DNA of 64,000 nt from Planotetraspora thailandica (GCF_016863335.1 NZ_BOOR01000042.1:34457-98456), one strand, 5' to 3'; shown: positions 15,706-25,604, counted from the first letter of the stretch. A program made the numbers and translations. Notes: generated by a model not told the origin, from the sequence alone.

Positions 15706-17445
15706 TCAGCTCATCGCTTCCGATGACGTGAGCCCGCGCAGCCGTACGGCGTTGGCCGCGGCGTCGTCCTCCTCTCTCTGTGCCGCCTCGTCGGCCTGGA
15801 CGTGCTGCCGGTAGTCGGCGATCTCCCGTTTCACGGTGTCGGCGTCCCAGCCGAGCACCGGGGTCAGGAGTTCGGCGATCTCCTGAGACGCGGCGAGCCC
15901 GTGATCCCGCTCTTCGATGAAGATGCGGGTCCGGCGCACCATGACGTCTTCCAGATGCAGCGCTCCCTCGTGCGTGGCCGCGTAGACGGCCTCGACCTTC
16001 AGATATCCCTCCGCGCCCGGGATCGGATCACCCAGGCCCGGCGCCGCCTCGAGAATCTGGATCAGCTCCTCGACGCGTGAGCCGTACCGCCCCAGGAGGT
16101 GCTCCACGCGGCTGACGGGAATGCCCGCCCGCTCGGCGAGCCGCCTCCTGTTGTTGCGCACGGCCTCGAATCCGTCGGCGCCGATGATCGGCACCCGCTC
16201 GGTGACCGAGGCCGGTACGGGGTGGCCCAGCTCCTCGACGGCGGCGTCGACCGCGTCCTGGGCCATGACCCGGTACGTCGTGTACTTGCCGCCCGCCACG
16301 ATCACGAGGCCGGGGACCGGCCGGGTGACCGCGTGCTCGCGGGACAGCTTGACGGTGTTGGCGCCCGACTGGCCGATCAGCGGGCGCAGGCCCACGTAGA
16401 CGCCTTCGATGTCGTCGCGGGTCAGGGGCGTGTTCAGCACCGCGTTGACGTGGTCGAGGATGTAGTCGACGTCGGCGTGGGTGGCCGCGGGTTCGGCCTT
16501 GTCCAGGTCCCACGCGGTGTCGGTGGTGCCGACGATCCAGTGCGGGCCCCACGGGATGACGAAGAGCACGCTCTTCTCCGTGCGCAGGATCAAGCCGGTG
16601 TCGAGCCTGATCCGCTCGCGCGGCACGACGAGGTGCACGCCCTTGGAGGCGCGCACGGAGACCTGCTCGGCGGGCGTCCTCGCGACGGCCACGCCGGCCA
16701 TGCGCTGGAGCTCCTCGGTCCAGACACCGGTGGCGTTGACCACCGCCCGTGCCCTGACCTCGATCTCCTCACCGCTTTCCAGGTCGCGCACGCGGGCGCC
16801 CGCCACCCGGTCGCCGTCGCGCAGGAAGCCGATCACCGGTGTCCTGGTGGTGACCACGGCGCCGTACTGCGCGGCGGTCTTGGCGACCATCATGGTGAAC
16901 CGGGCGTCGTCGACCTGCGCGTCGTAGTACTCGATGGAGCCGACGAGCGCGTCCCTGCGCAGTGCGGGAGCCTTCTCCAGCGTGCGCCGCAGGGTGAGCT
17001 GGCGGTGCCTGCGCAGTCCGTACTTCCCGGCGAGCGTGTCGTACAGGGTGATGCCGGCGCCGATGTAGAACCGCTCCCAGACCCGGTGGCGCAGCGGGTA
17101 CAGGAAGGAGACCGGCCGGACGAGGTGGGGTGCCAGCCGGGAGACCAGCAGCCCGCGCTCCTTGAGCGCCTCGCGGACCAGCCGGAAGTCGAACTGCTCC
17201 AGGTAGCGCAGGCCGCCGTGGATCAGCTTGCTCGACCGGCTGGAGGTGCCGGCCGCGAGGTCGCGGGCCTCCACCAGCGCGACCGACAGGCCGCGCGAGA
17301 CCGCGTCGAGCGCGGCACCGGCTCCCACCACACCGCCGCCGACGACGAGCAGGTCGAACTCCTGCTCGCCGAGGGCGCGCAATGCGGCCGACCGGTACCG
17401 CGGCCCCAGGGCGGTCCCCCGAGATGGCCCCGAAGTTTCAGACAT
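15706..17445 (-). CDS. glpD: FAD-dependent glycerol-3-phosphate dehydrogenase, 579 aa
   Basis: The ATG at 17445 is chosen; a TTG at 17454 lies only two bases from the GAGGAG site and is unlikely. It has an N-terminal FAD-binding GGGVVGAGAALDAVSRGLSVALVEARDLAAGTSSRSSKLIHGGLRYLEQ, the DAO-type core and the C-terminal DAO_C helical domain. It oxidises glycerol-3-phosphate to dihydroxyacetone phosphate at the membrane and feeds electrons to quinone. It is the last gene of glpF-glpK-glpD (35 bp after glpK), the same order as the gyl operon of streptomycetes. Expression is probably controlled by the GylR-like regulator at 20205. Confidence 0.95.
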   Translation of the reverse strand: MSETSGPSRGTALGPRYRSAALRALGEQEFDLLVVGGGVVGAGAALDAVSRGLSVALVEARDLAAGTSSRSSKLIHGGLRYLEQFDFRLVREALKERGLLVSRLAPHLVRPVSFLYPLRHRVWERFYIGAGITLYDTLAGKYGLRRHRQLTLRRTLEKAPALRRDALVGSIEYYDAQVDDARFTMMVAKTAAQYGAVVTTRTPVIGFLRDGDRVAGARVRDLESGEEIEVRARAVVNATGVWTEELQRMAGVAVARTPAEQVSVRASKGVHLVVPRERIRLDTGLILRTEKSVLFVIPWGPHWIVGTTDTAWDLDKAEPAATHADVDYILDHVNAVLNTPLTRDDIEGVYVGLRPLIGQSGANTVKLSREHAVTRPVPGLVIVAGGKYTTYRVMAQDAVDAAVEELGHPVPASVTERVPIIGADGFEAVRNNRRRLAERAGIPVSRVEHLLGRYGSRVEELIQILEAAPGLGDPIPGAEGYLKVEAVYAATHEGALHLEDVMVRRTRIFIEERDHGLAASQEIAELLTPVLGWDADTVKREIADYRQHVQADEAAQREEDDAAANAVRLRGLTSSEAMS

Positions 17446-17480
17446 CGCGTTCAAAGCTCCTCAATGTTCGAGGGAAGGTG

Positions 17481-18989
17481 TCAGTCCACGTCGACCCAGT
17501 CGAGCGTGCGGGTCACGGCCTTCGTCCAGCCCGCGTACCCCCGCTCGCGCTGCTCGTCGTTCCACTCGGGCTGCCAGCGCCTGGCCTCGTTCCAGTTGCG
17601 CTTGAGGTCCTCGGTGGAGTTCCAGAAGCCGACGGCCAGGCCGGCGGCGTAGGCCGCGCCGAGCGCGGTGGTCTCGGCCACGACCGGCCGGGACACGGGC
17701 ACGCCGAGGATGTCGGCCTGCAGCTGCATGCACAGCTCGTTGGCGGTCACGCCGCCGTCTACGCGCAGCACGTCCAGGACGACCCCGGAGTCCTGCTGCA
17801 TGGCCTCGACGACGTCGCGCGTCTGGTAGCAGATCGACTCCAGGGTCGCCCGCGCCAGGTGCGCGTTGGTGTTGAAGCGGGACAGGCCGACGATGGCGCC
17901 GCGGGCGTCGGACCTCCAGTAGGGGGCGAACAGGCCGGAGAACGCCGGCACGAAGTACACCCCGCCGTTGTCCTCGACCTGCCGGGCCAGCGCCTCACTC
18001 TGGGCGGCGCCCGAGATGATGCCCAGCTGGTCGCGCAGCCACTGTACGGCCGAGCCCGTGACCGCGATCGACCCTTCCAGCGCGTAGACGGGCTTGGCGT
18101 CGCCGAACTGGTAGCAGACGGTCGTCAGCAGGCCGTTGCGCGAGCGCACGGGCTCGGTTCCGGTGTTGAGCAGCAGGAAGTTGCCGGTGCCGTAGGTGTT
18201 CTTGGCCGTGCCCGGCTCGAAGCAGACCTGGCCGACGGTCGCCGCCTGCTGGTCGCCGAGGTCGCCGGCGAGCGCGACCTCTCCGCCCAGCAGGCGGGTG
18301 ACGCCGTACAGGTCCGGGTTGGACGACGGCTTGATCTCCGGAAGCATCTGGCGGGGGATGCCGAAGAACGACAGCAGCTCGTCGTCCCACTGGAGGGTCT
18401 CCAGGTCCATCAGCATCGTGCGGCTGGCGTTGGTCGGGTCGGTGACGTGCACGCCGCCGTCGACGCCTCCGGTGAGGTTCCACAACAGCCAGGTGTCGGT
18501 GTTGCCGAAGATCGCGTCGCCGCGCTCGGCCGCCTCACGCACGCCGTCGACGTTCTCCAGAATCCACTGGATCTTGCCGGCGGAGAAATACGTGGCCGGG
18601 GGCAGGCCGGCCTTGCGCCTGATGACGTCGCCCTTGCCCTCGCGCTCCAGCGCGGAGGCGATGCGGTCGGTCCTGGTGTCCTGCCAGACGATCGCGTTGT
18701 AGTACGGCCGGCCGGTGCGGCGATTCCACACGACCGCGGTCTCCCGCTGGTTGGTGATGCCGAGCGCGGCGAGGTCGGAGGAGTGCAGGTTGGCCACGCG
18801 CATCGCGGTGTCGGCGACGGCGCGTGTGCGCTCCCAGATCTCGGTGGGGTTGTGCTCGACCCAGCCCGCCTGGGGGAGGATCTGCTCGTGCTCCAGCTGG
18901 TGGCGGGCCACCTCGTTCCCGCCGTGGTCGAAGATCATGAAGCGGGTGCTCGTGGTGCCCTGGTCGATCGCTCCGACGAAGTCGGCCAT
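17481..18989 (-). CDS. glpK: Glycerol kinase, 502 aa
   Basis: The ATG at 18989 ([24 protein letters not shown]) is chosen since family members start this close to the ATP-loop. It is a FGGY kinase with two actin-like domains. DQGTTSTR is the phosphate loop, and WQDTRTD and NQRET line the glycerol site. [22 protein letters not shown] and [12 protein letters not shown] are the second nucleotide-binding elements. It phosphorylates glycerol entering through GlpF. It sits 68 bp after glpF and 35 bp before glpD. A second kinase is encoded at 21030 on the other side of the regulator. Confidence 0.94.
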   Translation of the reverse strand: MADFVGAIDQGTTSTRFMIFDHGGNEVARHQLEHEQILPQAGWVEHNPTEIWERTRAVADTAMRVANLHSSDLAALGITNQRETAVVWNRRTGRPYYNAIVWQDTRTDRIASALEREGKGDVIRRKAGLPPATYFSAGKIQWILENVDGVREAAERGDAIFGNTDTWLLWNLTGGVDGGVHVTDPTNASRTMLMDLETLQWDDELLSFFGIPRQMLPEIKPSSNPDLYGVTRLLGGEVALAGDLGDQQAATVGQVCFEPGTAKNTYGTGNFLLLNTGTEPVRSRNGLLTTVCYQFGDAKPVYALEGSIAVTGSAVQWLRDQLGIISGAAQSEALARQVEDNGGVYFVPAFSGLFAPYWRSDARGAIVGLSRFNTNAHLARATLESICYQTRDVVEAMQQDSGVVLDVLRVDGGVTANELCMQLQADILGVPVSRPVVAETTALGAAYAAGLAVGFWNSTEDLKRNWNEARRWQPEWNDEQRERGYAGWTKAVTRTLDWVDVD

Positions 18990-19057
18990 CGCGCGTCTGC
19001 CTCTCGTGTCGTTGGGGGTCACACCGTTCTGATTCCGGCTCGAGCCGGATGGGGAAT

Positions 19058-19897
19058 TCAGTTGGCGCCGGCGGCGGCCTGGTAGTCGACCGGCGGCGGG
19101 GTGCGCCCGGGCTCAGGCTCGCCCTCGCTCGGCAGGAATCGCCCGACCAGCGTCTGGTAGAGGCCGGCACCGATGATCCCACCGATGACGGGCGCGACGA
19201 TCGGCACCCAGAAGTAGAGGTCTCCCCACTGGTCCCGCCAGGCTGTGCCGTACCCGGTCAGGAAGGAGGCAAGACGGGGGCCGAAGTCACGGGCGGGGTT
19301 GATCGCGTATCCGGCGTTGGTGCCCCAGGCCATGCCGATCGCGACGACGATGAGGCCGACGATGAAGGGGGCGAGGTTGGCGAGCGGGGCGGAGTTGCGG
19401 GTGTCGGTGACCGCGAGGATCAGGAACAGGAGGATCGCGGTGCCGATGATCTGGTCGCGGAAGCCGCCCCACATGTGAACGGGCAGCGTGCCGTTGCCCG
19501 GCAGGGTCGAGAAGACCCCCTGCGTCTTGATGGTGTGCCCGGGGTCGACCTTGGCCAGGACCTCGCTGTAGTTCCAGCGCACGACCAGGGCCGCGATGAA
19601 CGCGCCCAGCGTCTGCGCCAGCGTGTACGGCAGGACCTTGCGCCAGGAGAAGCCCTTGAACACGGCCAGGGCCACGGTGACGGCGGGGTTGAGGTGGGCG
19701 CCGCTGATACGGGAGGCCGTGTAGACGCCGAGGACGACCGCCAGTCCCCAGGCCCATGCGATGCTGTCGTGGTCGCCGATGCCTCCGCCGACGACCTGGG
19801 CGACGACGCCTGTCCCGAACAGGATCAGGATCAGCGTGCCCGCGAATTCGGCCGCCAGTTCACCCAGCAGCCCTCGGTTTGCGAACCGTTCCGCCAT
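19058..19897 (-). CDS. glpF: Glycerol uptake facilitator (aquaglyceroporin), 279 aa
   Basis: The ATG at 19897 follows a near-perfect AGGAGGAG site; upstream in-frame codons are therefore not used. It is an MIP-family channel with six membrane helices and two NPA half-helices: [10 protein letters not shown] and [12 protein letters not shown]. The Asp after NPAR is the signature of glycerol-conducting members rather than strict water channels. The C-terminal tail is Pro/Glu-rich. It is the first gene of the glycerol operon and transcribed away from the GylR-like regulator. Confidence 0.93.
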   Translation of the reverse strand: MAERFANRGLLGELAAEFAGTLILILFGTGVVAQVVGGGIGDHDSIAWAWGLAVVLGVYTASRISGAHLNPAVTVALAVFKGFSWRKVLPYTLAQTLGAFIAALVVRWNYSEVLAKVDPGHTIKTQGVFSTLPGNGTLPVHMWGGFRDQIIGTAILLFLILAVTDTRNSAPLANLAPFIVGLIVVAIGMAWGTNAGYAINPARDFGPRLASFLTGYGTAWRDQWGDLYFWVPIVAPVIGGIIGAGLYQTLVGRFLPSEGEPEPGRTPPPVDYQAAAGAN

Positions 19898-20021
19898 GTC
19901 TCCTCCTAAGACCATGCCCGCGTTGGTCAAGGGCGCGGGCGGGCGGTGGTGGTCCCCTACAGGGGGATGCACGGGACGTTAAGCTTCGTTGTGAGACAGG
20001 TCAACGAATGACTGTCGACAA

Positions 20022-20032
20022 TGTCGAACACT
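20022..20032. promoter_or_regulatory. GylR operator candidate, site 1 (TGTCGAACACT)
   Basis: The 11-mer TGTCGAACACT occurs here and again 147 bp to the right, both in the glpF-regulator intergenic region. A related ACTGTCGACA lies immediately to the left. Position upstream of glpF suggests operon control by the IclR-type regulator. Confidence 0.5.
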
Positions 20033-20168
20033 GGTCAGGCCCACTGGTCCGTATTAGGCTCGTCGCGTGACGCGGGCCACTTCATTTCCGTCTATAACGC
20101 CCCGGCCGGTCGTTCATCGAAGGAAACCCGGTGAGGTAAAACCTCACGCCATGATCCCGCGTCGGCAC

Positions 20169-20179
20169 TGTCGAACACT
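20169..20179. promoter_or_regulatory. GylR operator candidate, site 2 (TGTCGAACACT)
   Basis: Identical 11-mer to site 1, ending 25 bp before the regulator ATG, where binding would give autoregulation. Confidence 0.5.
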
Positions 20180-20204
20180 TGTTGTCGGAGATGCGATCCG
20201 CCCC

Positions 20205-20972
20205 ATGCCTGGTCCAGTTCAGTCCATCGAGCGAGCCGCCGCCATCCTGCGCCTGCTCGCCCAGGGGTCGGGACGGCTCGGCCTCAGTGAGATCGCCAAC
20301 TCGCTGGGCCTCGCCCGGGGCACCGCACACGGCATCCTGCGGACCCTCCAGCTCGTCGGATTCGTCGAGCAGGACGAGGCGACCGGCAAATACCAGCTCG
20401 GTGCCGCGTTGCTGCACCTCGGCACCAGCTACCTCGACGTCAACGAGCTGCGATCCCGGGCGATCAACTGGGCCGACGCACTCGCGGCCCGCAGTGGCGA
20501 GGCCGTGCGGATCGGAACGCATCTGCAGGGCAAGCTGCTGGTGGTCCACCACGTCTTCCGGCCCGACGACACCCTCCAGACGCTGGACGTCGGCATGCTG
20601 CTGCCCATGCACGCGACGGCCATGGGCAAGGTGCTGCTCGCCTACGACGCCAACGCCGCCGCGGCCGTGCCCGACGGCGACCTCGAGCAGTTCAGCCGCC
20701 GCACGATCCGTACGACCAGGGAGCTCACGCGCGCCCTGTCCGGCATCCGCGAGGTCGGCTGGGCCGCCGACGTCGAGGAGACCACCGTGGGAGAGGCGAG
20801 CGTGGCCGCCCCGATCCGCGGATACGGCGGCCTGGTCGTCGGCGCCATGGGGATCTCCGGGCCCGTCGAGCGGATCTGCGATCCGCACAACCGTCCTCGG
20901 CTCGATCTCGTGACCTTCGTGCGCGACGCCGCGCGGGCCGTGTCGCGCGATCTAGGAGCCCCTCGCTGGTGA
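20205..20972 (+). CDS. gylR: IclR-family glycerol operon regulator (GylR-like), 255 aa
   Basis: The ATG at 20205 gives MPGPVQSIERAAAILRLLAQGSGRLGLSEIANSLGLARGTAHGILRTLQLVGF, the standard IclR winged helix. The effector domain follows (RSRAINWADALAARSGEAVRIGTHLQGKLLVVHHVFRP... to APIRGYGGLVVGAMGISGP). Length and context match GylR of Streptomyces, the repressor of the glycerol operon. The longer upstream open frame has no ribosome site. It is divergent from glpF and followed after 57 bp by a second glycerol kinase, so it may control both directions. Confidence 0.88.
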   Translation: MPGPVQSIERAAAILRLLAQGSGRLGLSEIANSLGLARGTAHGILRTLQLVGFVEQDEATGKYQLGAALLHLGTSYLDVNELRSRAINWADALAARSGEAVRIGTHLQGKLLVVHHVFRPDDTLQTLDVGMLLPMHATAMGKVLLAYDANAAAAVPDGDLEQFSRRTIRTTRELTRALSGIREVGWAADVEETTVGEASVAAPIRGYGGLVVGAMGISGPVERICDPHNRPRLDLVTFVRDAARAVSRDLGAPRW

Positions 20973-21029
20973 TCTCGCTCGGAGAACCCGGTGAAATCCG
21001 CTGCCCGCCTGACACAGAGGTAGGACACC

Positions 21030-22544
21030 GTGGCTGAGCGTTATGTGATGTCCATCGACCAAGGAACGACCTCGACCCGCTGCATCCTCTTCGACCACGG
21101 CGGCCGCCTGGTGTCGGTGACGCAGCGCGAGCACAAACAGCACTTCCCGCGGCCGGGCTGGGTGGAGCACGACGCCACCGAGATCTGGCGCAACCTGGAG
21201 CAGATCGGTCCGAAGGCGCTCGCGCAGGCCAGGGTCGGCCCCGGCCAGGTGGCCGCCGTCGGCATCGCCAACCAGCGGGAGACGACGGTGTTATGGGACC
21301 GACACACCGGGATCCCCGTCACCCGGGCCGTCGTCTGGCAGGACACCCGCACCGACATGCTGGTGGAGGAACTGGCCCGCCGCCCCGACGCGTACATCGT
21401 CGAGGAACTCTGCGGCCTCCACGTCGCCACCTACTTCTCGGCCCCGACCATCCGCTGGCTGCTCGACCACACCCCCGGCCTGCGAGAGCGCGCCGAACGG
21501 GGCGACGTTTTGTTCGGCACCATGGAGAGCTGGCTCATCTGGAAGCTCACCGGCGGCCCCGACGGGGGTGTGCACGTCACCGACGTGACCAACGCGAGCC
21601 GCACGCTCCTGATGAACATCAACACCCTGAGCTGGGACGACACGTTGCTGGACTTCTTCGGCGTGCCCCGCGCCATGTTGCCGGAGATCCGCCCCTCGAT
21701 CCAGACGTACGGCGTCGCCACACGCGTCGTGCCCGGCGTGCGCATCGCGGCCGCCCTCGGCGACCAGCAGGCCGCGCTGTTCGGGCAGACCTGCTTCGCC
21801 GTCGGCGAGGCCAAATGCACGTACGGCACCGGCAGCTTCCTCCTGCTCAACACCGGAACCGAACCGGTCAGGTCCACCCACGGCCTGCTCACCACCGTCG
21901 GATACCAGATCGACGACCAGCCGGCCGTCTACGCCCTGGAAGGCTCGATCGCGATCACCGGCGCGCTCGTACAGTGGATCCGCGACGGTCTCGGGCTGAT
22001 CGGCACCGCCCCGGAGATCGAGACGCTGGCCCGCTCCGTCGACGACAACGGCGGCTGCTACATCGTGCCCGCCTTCTCCGGGCTGTTCGCCCCGCACTGG
22101 CGCAGCGAGGCGCGCGGCATCATCGTCGGCCTGACCTCCTACATCACCAAGGGCCATCTGGCCCGTGCCGTGCTGGAGGCCACCGGCTGGCAGACCCGCG
22201 AGGTCGTCGACGCGATGAACGCCGACTCCGGCCTGGACCTGAGGAAGCTCAAGGTCGACGGCGGCATGACGGCCAACAACCTGCTCATGCAGTTCATCGC
22301 CGACGTGCTGAACGTGCCCGTGGTGCGCCCCATGGTCGCCGAGACCGTCTCGCTCGGCGCCGCCTACGCCGCCGGTCTCGCCGTCGGCTACTGGCCCGAC
22401 CTGGAGGGGCTGCGCCGCAACTGGCACCGCGCCGCCCAGTGGCTCCCCGCGATGGATCCCCGGCTCCGGGCGGAGGAATACGACAACTGGCAGAGGGCCG
22501 TCGAGCGCACCTTCGACTGGATCAAGCCGTCGCACGAGGAATGA
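21030..22544 (+). CDS. Second glycerol kinase paralogue, 504 aa
   Basis: GTG start after GAGGTAGGA. It is an FGGY kinase with the same elements as the glpK at 17481: [61 protein letters not shown] and [12 protein letters not shown]. The two are clearly homologous along their length but differ in loops and near residues 215-235 ([17 protein letters not shown]). Either it is a second glycerol kinase used under other conditions, or it acts on a related polyol or triose. The stop is followed two bases later by an aldo/keto reductase start, so the pair is one unit. Confidence 0.88.
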   Translation: MAERYVMSIDQGTTSTRCILFDHGGRLVSVTQREHKQHFPRPGWVEHDATEIWRNLEQIGPKALAQARVGPGQVAAVGIANQRETTVLWDRHTGIPVTRAVVWQDTRTDMLVEELARRPDAYIVEELCGLHVATYFSAPTIRWLLDHTPGLRERAERGDVLFGTMESWLIWKLTGGPDGGVHVTDVTNASRTLLMNINTLSWDDTLLDFFGVPRAMLPEIRPSIQTYGVATRVVPGVRIAAALGDQQAALFGQTCFAVGEAKCTYGTGSFLLLNTGTEPVRSTHGLLTTVGYQIDDQPAVYALEGSIAITGALVQWIRDGLGLIGTAPEIETLARSVDDNGGCYIVPAFSGLFAPHWRSEARGIIVGLTSYITKGHLARAVLEATGWQTREVVDAMNADSGLDLRKLKVDGGMTANNLLMQFIADVLNVPVVRPMVAETVSLGAAYAAGLAVGYWPDLEGLRRNWHRAAQWLPAMDPRLRAEEYDNWQRAVERTFDWIKPSHEE

Positions 22545-22546
22545 CC

Positions 22547-23512
22547 ATGCATCTTCCTGAACGCCCGCTCGGCCGTACGAACCTGGCGGTGACCCCGCTC
22601 GGGCTCGGCCTCGCCGCGGTCGGCCGCCCCGCCTACATCAACCTGGGCAGGGACGAGGATCTCGGCGACGACCGCGGCATCGAGGCGATGCGGGCGCGCA
22701 GCTGGGACGTGCTCGACGCCGCCTGGGAGGCCGGCGTGCGCTACTTCGACGCCGCCCGCTCCTACGGCAGGGCCGAGGAGTTCCTGGCCGGCTGGCTGCG
22801 CGACCGGGAGGTCTCCCCCGGCGCGGCCACGATCGGCTCGAAATGGGGATACGAATACGTCGGCGGCTGGCGGATGGACGCGGAGCGGCATGAGGTCAAG
22901 GACCTGTCGGCCGAACGGCTGCGCCGCCAGCTCGGCGAGACGCGTGCGTTGCTCGGCGACCACCTGTCGCTATACCAGATCCACTCCGCGACCGTGGAGA
23001 GCGGGGTGCTGGACGACGACGACGTGCTCGGCGAGTTGCGGGCGCTGCGCGCGGACGGCGTGGCCGTCGGGTTGTCGACCACCGGGCCACGGCAGGCCGC
23101 CACGATCGACAAGGCGGTCGCCACCGGCGTCTTCGACACGGTGCAGTCGACCTGGAACCTCCTGGAGCGCTCGGCGGGCCCCGCCCTGGCGCGGGCACAC
23201 GACGCCGGTCTCGGGGTGATCGTCAAGGAGGGCGTCGCGAACGGCCTGCTGGCGAGCAGGGCCGCGCCCGAGCCGCTCGCGGCCGCCGCGCGCGAGCGGG
23301 GCGTCGGCCCGGACGCGCTCGCGCTGGCCGCCGCGCTCGCCCGGCCGTGGGTCACCGTCGTGCTGAGCGGCGCCGCCACCACGGGTCAGCTGCGCGACAA
23401 CCTGGAGGCGGCGGCCGTCACCTGGGACGACGCACTGGAAGACGAGCTGGCCGGCCTGGCCGAGGATCCCGAGCCTTATTGGTCACGCCGCAGCTCGCTG
23501 GCGTGGGGCTGA
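22547..23512 (+). CDS. Aldo/keto reductase (D-threo-aldose dehydrogenase-like), 321 aa
   Basis: The ATG at 22547 has GAGGA six bases upstream; the ATG at 22541 that overlaps the kinase stop is too close to it. It is a (beta/alpha)8 reductase with Asp and Tyr in YFDAARSYG, Lys in TIGSKWGY and His in LYQIHSATVE. The segment TTGPRQAATIDKAVATGVFDTVQSTWNLLE is typical of aldose dehydrogenase-like members. Coupling to the second glycerol kinase suggests a substrate such as glyceraldehyde, dihydroxyacetone or another short sugar. The 3' end overlaps the convergent tetR gene by 37 bp. Confidence 0.84.
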   Translation: MHLPERPLGRTNLAVTPLGLGLAAVGRPAYINLGRDEDLGDDRGIEAMRARSWDVLDAAWEAGVRYFDAARSYGRAEEFLAGWLRDREVSPGAATIGSKWGYEYVGGWRMDAERHEVKDLSAERLRRQLGETRALLGDHLSLYQIHSATVESGVLDDDDVLGELRALRADGVAVGLSTTGPRQAATIDKAVATGVFDTVQSTWNLLERSAGPALARAHDAGLGVIVKEGVANGLLASRAAPEPLAAAARERGVGPDALALAAALARPWVTVVLSGAATTGQLRDNLEAAAVTWDDALEDELAGLAEDPEPYWSRRSSLAWG

Positions 23513-24180
23513 GCAGGTCCTGCGCCTGAAGTGTCCGAGCCGGGCGGCAGGGCGATGCCGTTGAGCACCGTCTGCGTCAGGTCGTCGATGACGTCGTCCG
23601 GGATCGGTTCGAAGCTCGCCGGGGCACCGGTGAGCAGGCGCGGCAGCACGAGCTGGTGACACGCCCCGACGATCAGCGTGGCGGCGGCCTCCACGCCGGC
23701 GTCCGGCGCCAGCCGGCCGAGCCGCCGCTCCGCCCGCAGGTACTCCGCCAGCTCGTCGAGCAGGCCGCGCCCGCCTGCCATGGGGTTCGGCAGGCCGGCG
23801 AACCTGGCGAGCACCGTGGGCTGATGGAGCAGGCCCGCGAAGGCAGGCAGGATCGCCAGATGCAGCGCGACGCCGTAGGCGATGTAGGCCCGCAGGTTCG
23901 CGTCGAGGTCGCCCTCCCCGGCCCGCCGGGGCGGCTCGGCCAGCGAGCGCTCGACGCTTCGCACGTGCGCGTGCAGCGCGAGCGCCAGCAGTTCTTCCTT
24001 GTCGGCGAAGTGGTTGTAGAGCACGCCGTCGGCCACCCGCGCCTCGCGGGCGATCGCGCGCACCGTCAGCCCGGCGGTGCCGTGCTCGGCGATGAGGCGT
24101 TCTGCGGTGGCGATCAGATGCTCGCGCAGGGTCCGATCGCCACCGTCGGCCTGCAGAACCGCCGCTTTTCTCGGAGACAT
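23476..24180 (-). CDS. TetR-family regulator, 234 aa
   Basis: The N-terminal HTH (REHLIATAERLIAEHGTAGLTVRAIAREARVADGVLYNHFADKEELLALALHAHV) is a canonical TetR_N. The C-terminal ligand domain is helical. The start could be ATG 24180 or GTG 24183; no clear ribosome site is seen. The gene follows the methyltransferase by about 55 bp on the same strand. The tandem TGAAC-N4-GTTCA operator sits upstream of that pair, so TetR probably represses both genes. Its tail overlaps the convergent reductase. Confidence 0.86.
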   Translation of the reverse strand: MSPRKAAVLQADGGDRTLREHLIATAERLIAEHGTAGLTVRAIAREARVADGVLYNHFADKEELLALALHAHVRSVERSLAEPPRRAGEGDLDANLRAYIAYGVALHLAILPAFAGLLHQPTVLARFAGLPNPMAGGRGLLDELAEYLRAERRLGRLAPDAGVEAAATLIVGACHQLVLPRLLTGAPASFEPIPDDVIDDLTQTVLNGIALPPGSDTSGAGPAQPHASELRRDQ

Positions 24181-24234
24181 CACGTCACATGCTAGTGAGA
24201 CGCCCGCCGTCGCCCGGCCGGCCGCCTTCGGCGG

Positions 24235-25113
24235 TCAGGGGCGGATGGCGGTGATCAACCAGGCGGTGCCGCGCAACCGCACGGCGTCCGGTTGCTCGAA
24301 GGGGCGCAGCGCCTCGGTCAGCGTGTGGCGGGCCCGTGCGGCGGCGTCCGGTTCCACCTGCCGCATGATGTGCTGAACCGGCCCCCAGGCACCGAGGAAG
24401 GCGGCGGCGTCCTCGGCGTCCCGGCCCCAGACCTGAGGCGCGTCGACAGGGCTCGTGCCGACGTCGGTGAAACCCGCGCCGGTGAGCACCTGGCGGACGC
24501 GATCCGGGTCGGACATCGAGTCGGGGCCTGGGGCTACGGGTTCGCGGGCTACGGGTTCGCGGGCGCCGGATTCGCGGGCGCCGCCCACCAGGCCGGGCAG
24601 GTCTCGGCGCACCGCGGCGAAGACGGGTTCGAGCTCGCTGCCGTCGCCTGCCCGCAGGCTGAGAAGGGCCACACGTCCGCCCGGACGCAGTGCGCGAGCG
24701 ATGTTGGCGAACGCCGCGACCGGATCGGAGAAGAACATGATTCCGAACCGGCTGACCGCCACGTCGAAGCCGGCTGCGGGCAACGGGTGGACCTGGGCGT
24801 CCCCCTCGATGAAGGTCGCGTTGGCGACGCCTTCCGCGGCCGCGAGCTCGCGGGCCCGGCGCAACATCGGCGCCGACAGGTCGAGCCCGGTGGCGTGCCC
24901 GCGGCCTGCCTGCCGCGCGGCCAGGCGCGTCACCTGGCCGTTTCCGCACCCGATGTCGAGGACGCGGTCGCCGTCGCCCACGGCGGCGGCGCTGAGGAGG
25001 TGGTCGTTGAATCCGCTGTTGACCGCGTCATAGCGGTCGTGGTTGCCGGCCCAGTGGTTGCCCTCGTACCCGTTCCAGGCCTCGGCCTGCTCGACGTTGA
25101 CGATGCCCCGCAT
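24235..25113 (-). CDS. SAM-dependent methyltransferase, 292 aa
   Basis: Class I Rossmann methyltransferase: motif I VLDIGCGNGQVTRLAA (about residues 50-65), acidic TGLDLSAPML, the FIEGDAQVHPLP loop and the SRFGIMFFSDP region. The family resembles small-molecule or UbiE-type methyltransferases. An insertion at about residues 177-193 is made of near-repeats of A-R-E-P-V, caused by a 15-bp tandem repeat in the DNA (24531-24575). It is the first gene of an operon with tetR and is preceded by a strong tandem operator, suggesting induction by a small compound the pair handles. Confidence 0.85.
   Translation of the reverse strand: MRGIVNVEQAEAWNGYEGNHWAGNHDRYDAVNSGFNDHLLSAAAVGDGDRVLDIGCGNGQVTRLAARQAGRGHATGLDLSAPMLRRARELAAAEGVANATFIEGDAQVHPLPAAGFDVAVSRFGIMFFSDPVAAFANIARALRPGGRVALLSLRAGDGSELEPVFAAVRRDLPGLVGGARESGAREPVAREPVAPGPDSMSDPDRVRQVLTGAGFTDVGTSPVDAPQVWGRDAEDAAAFLGAWGPVQHIMRQVEPDAAARARHTLTEALRPFEQPDAVRLRGTAWLITAIRP
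24531..24582. repeat. 15-bp tandem repeat inside the methyltransferase gene
   Basis: Two exact copies of GGGCTACGGGTTCGC (24531-24545 and 24546-24560), a third diverged copy (24561-24575) and a partial fourth. The unit is a multiple of three, so the reading frame is kept and the protein gains pentapeptide repeats. Confidence 0.8.
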
Positions 25114-25130
25114 GACACCTCTCCAGGTTA

Positions 25131-25159
25131 TGAACGAGTGTTCATGAACGTACGTTCAT
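25131..25159. promoter_or_regulatory. Tandem TetR operator upstream of methyltransferase
   Basis: Two overlapping TGAAC-N4-GTTCA palindromes: 25131-25144 (spacer GAGT) and 25145-25158 (spacer GTAC), the second extending to a perfect 16-bp palindrome at 25144-25159. They lie 18 bp upstream of the methyltransferase ATG. The half-site spacing fits two TetR dimers side by side. Confidence 0.75.
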
Positions 25160-25247
25160 AACACTACACAGCGGAACGCCACCACGTCGATGACACGGGA
25201 CAAAATCGATCACTGGCGCCCCGTCGCTTGGTTTTGGGCGGGACGGC

Positions 25248-25604
25248 CTACGGCCAGGACCCCTCGTTGCCACCGCCCGCGCCGCCGTCCCCACGCCCGG
25301 ACCACTCCTCGCCGGACGACCACGACTCCGCGTGCTGGTGCCCTCGCAGGTCAGGAAGGATGTAGGTCTGACTGCCCGGCACCGAGCCGTCCGCCGGAGG
25401 CCACACGATCACGACGTCACGCGGCGCCGGCCGCTGAAACGCCATGGCTCCCGGGGGGAGGGCCAAGGGATCGTCGATCCAGGAGAGTTGCGCGAGCGCA
25501 CCCTGCGGGGGCGCGGGCACGAGCGCCGTGGGGGCCGGGTCGGCGGTCATGGCCGCCCCCGCGGCAAGCATGACACCGGTGACGATGGCTGTGCAGATGA
25601 ACAT
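25248..25604 (-). CDS. Small secreted hypothetical protein, 118 aa
   Basis: The ATG at 25604 follows GGGGGAG. Residues 1-20 form a signal peptide or short membrane anchor (MFICTAIVTGVMLAAGAAMTA). The mature part is Pro-rich (PAPTALVPAPPQGAL, RPAPRDVVIVWPPADGS) with a Gly/Ser/His-rich tail. No enzyme motif is seen and I do not recognise the family. It is monocistronic, divergent from the 25833 module. Confidence 0.6.
   Translation of the reverse strand: MFICTAIVTGVMLAAGAAMTADPAPTALVPAPPQGALAQLSWIDDPLALPPGAMAFQRPAPRDVVIVWPPADGSVPGSQTYILPDLRGHQHAESWSSGEEWSGRGDGGAGGGNEGSWP

Noticed and set aside
20067..20204. N-terminal extension of the GylR-like regulator
   Set aside because: The added 46 residues have no IclR similarity or ribosome site and would cover one of the operator candidates.
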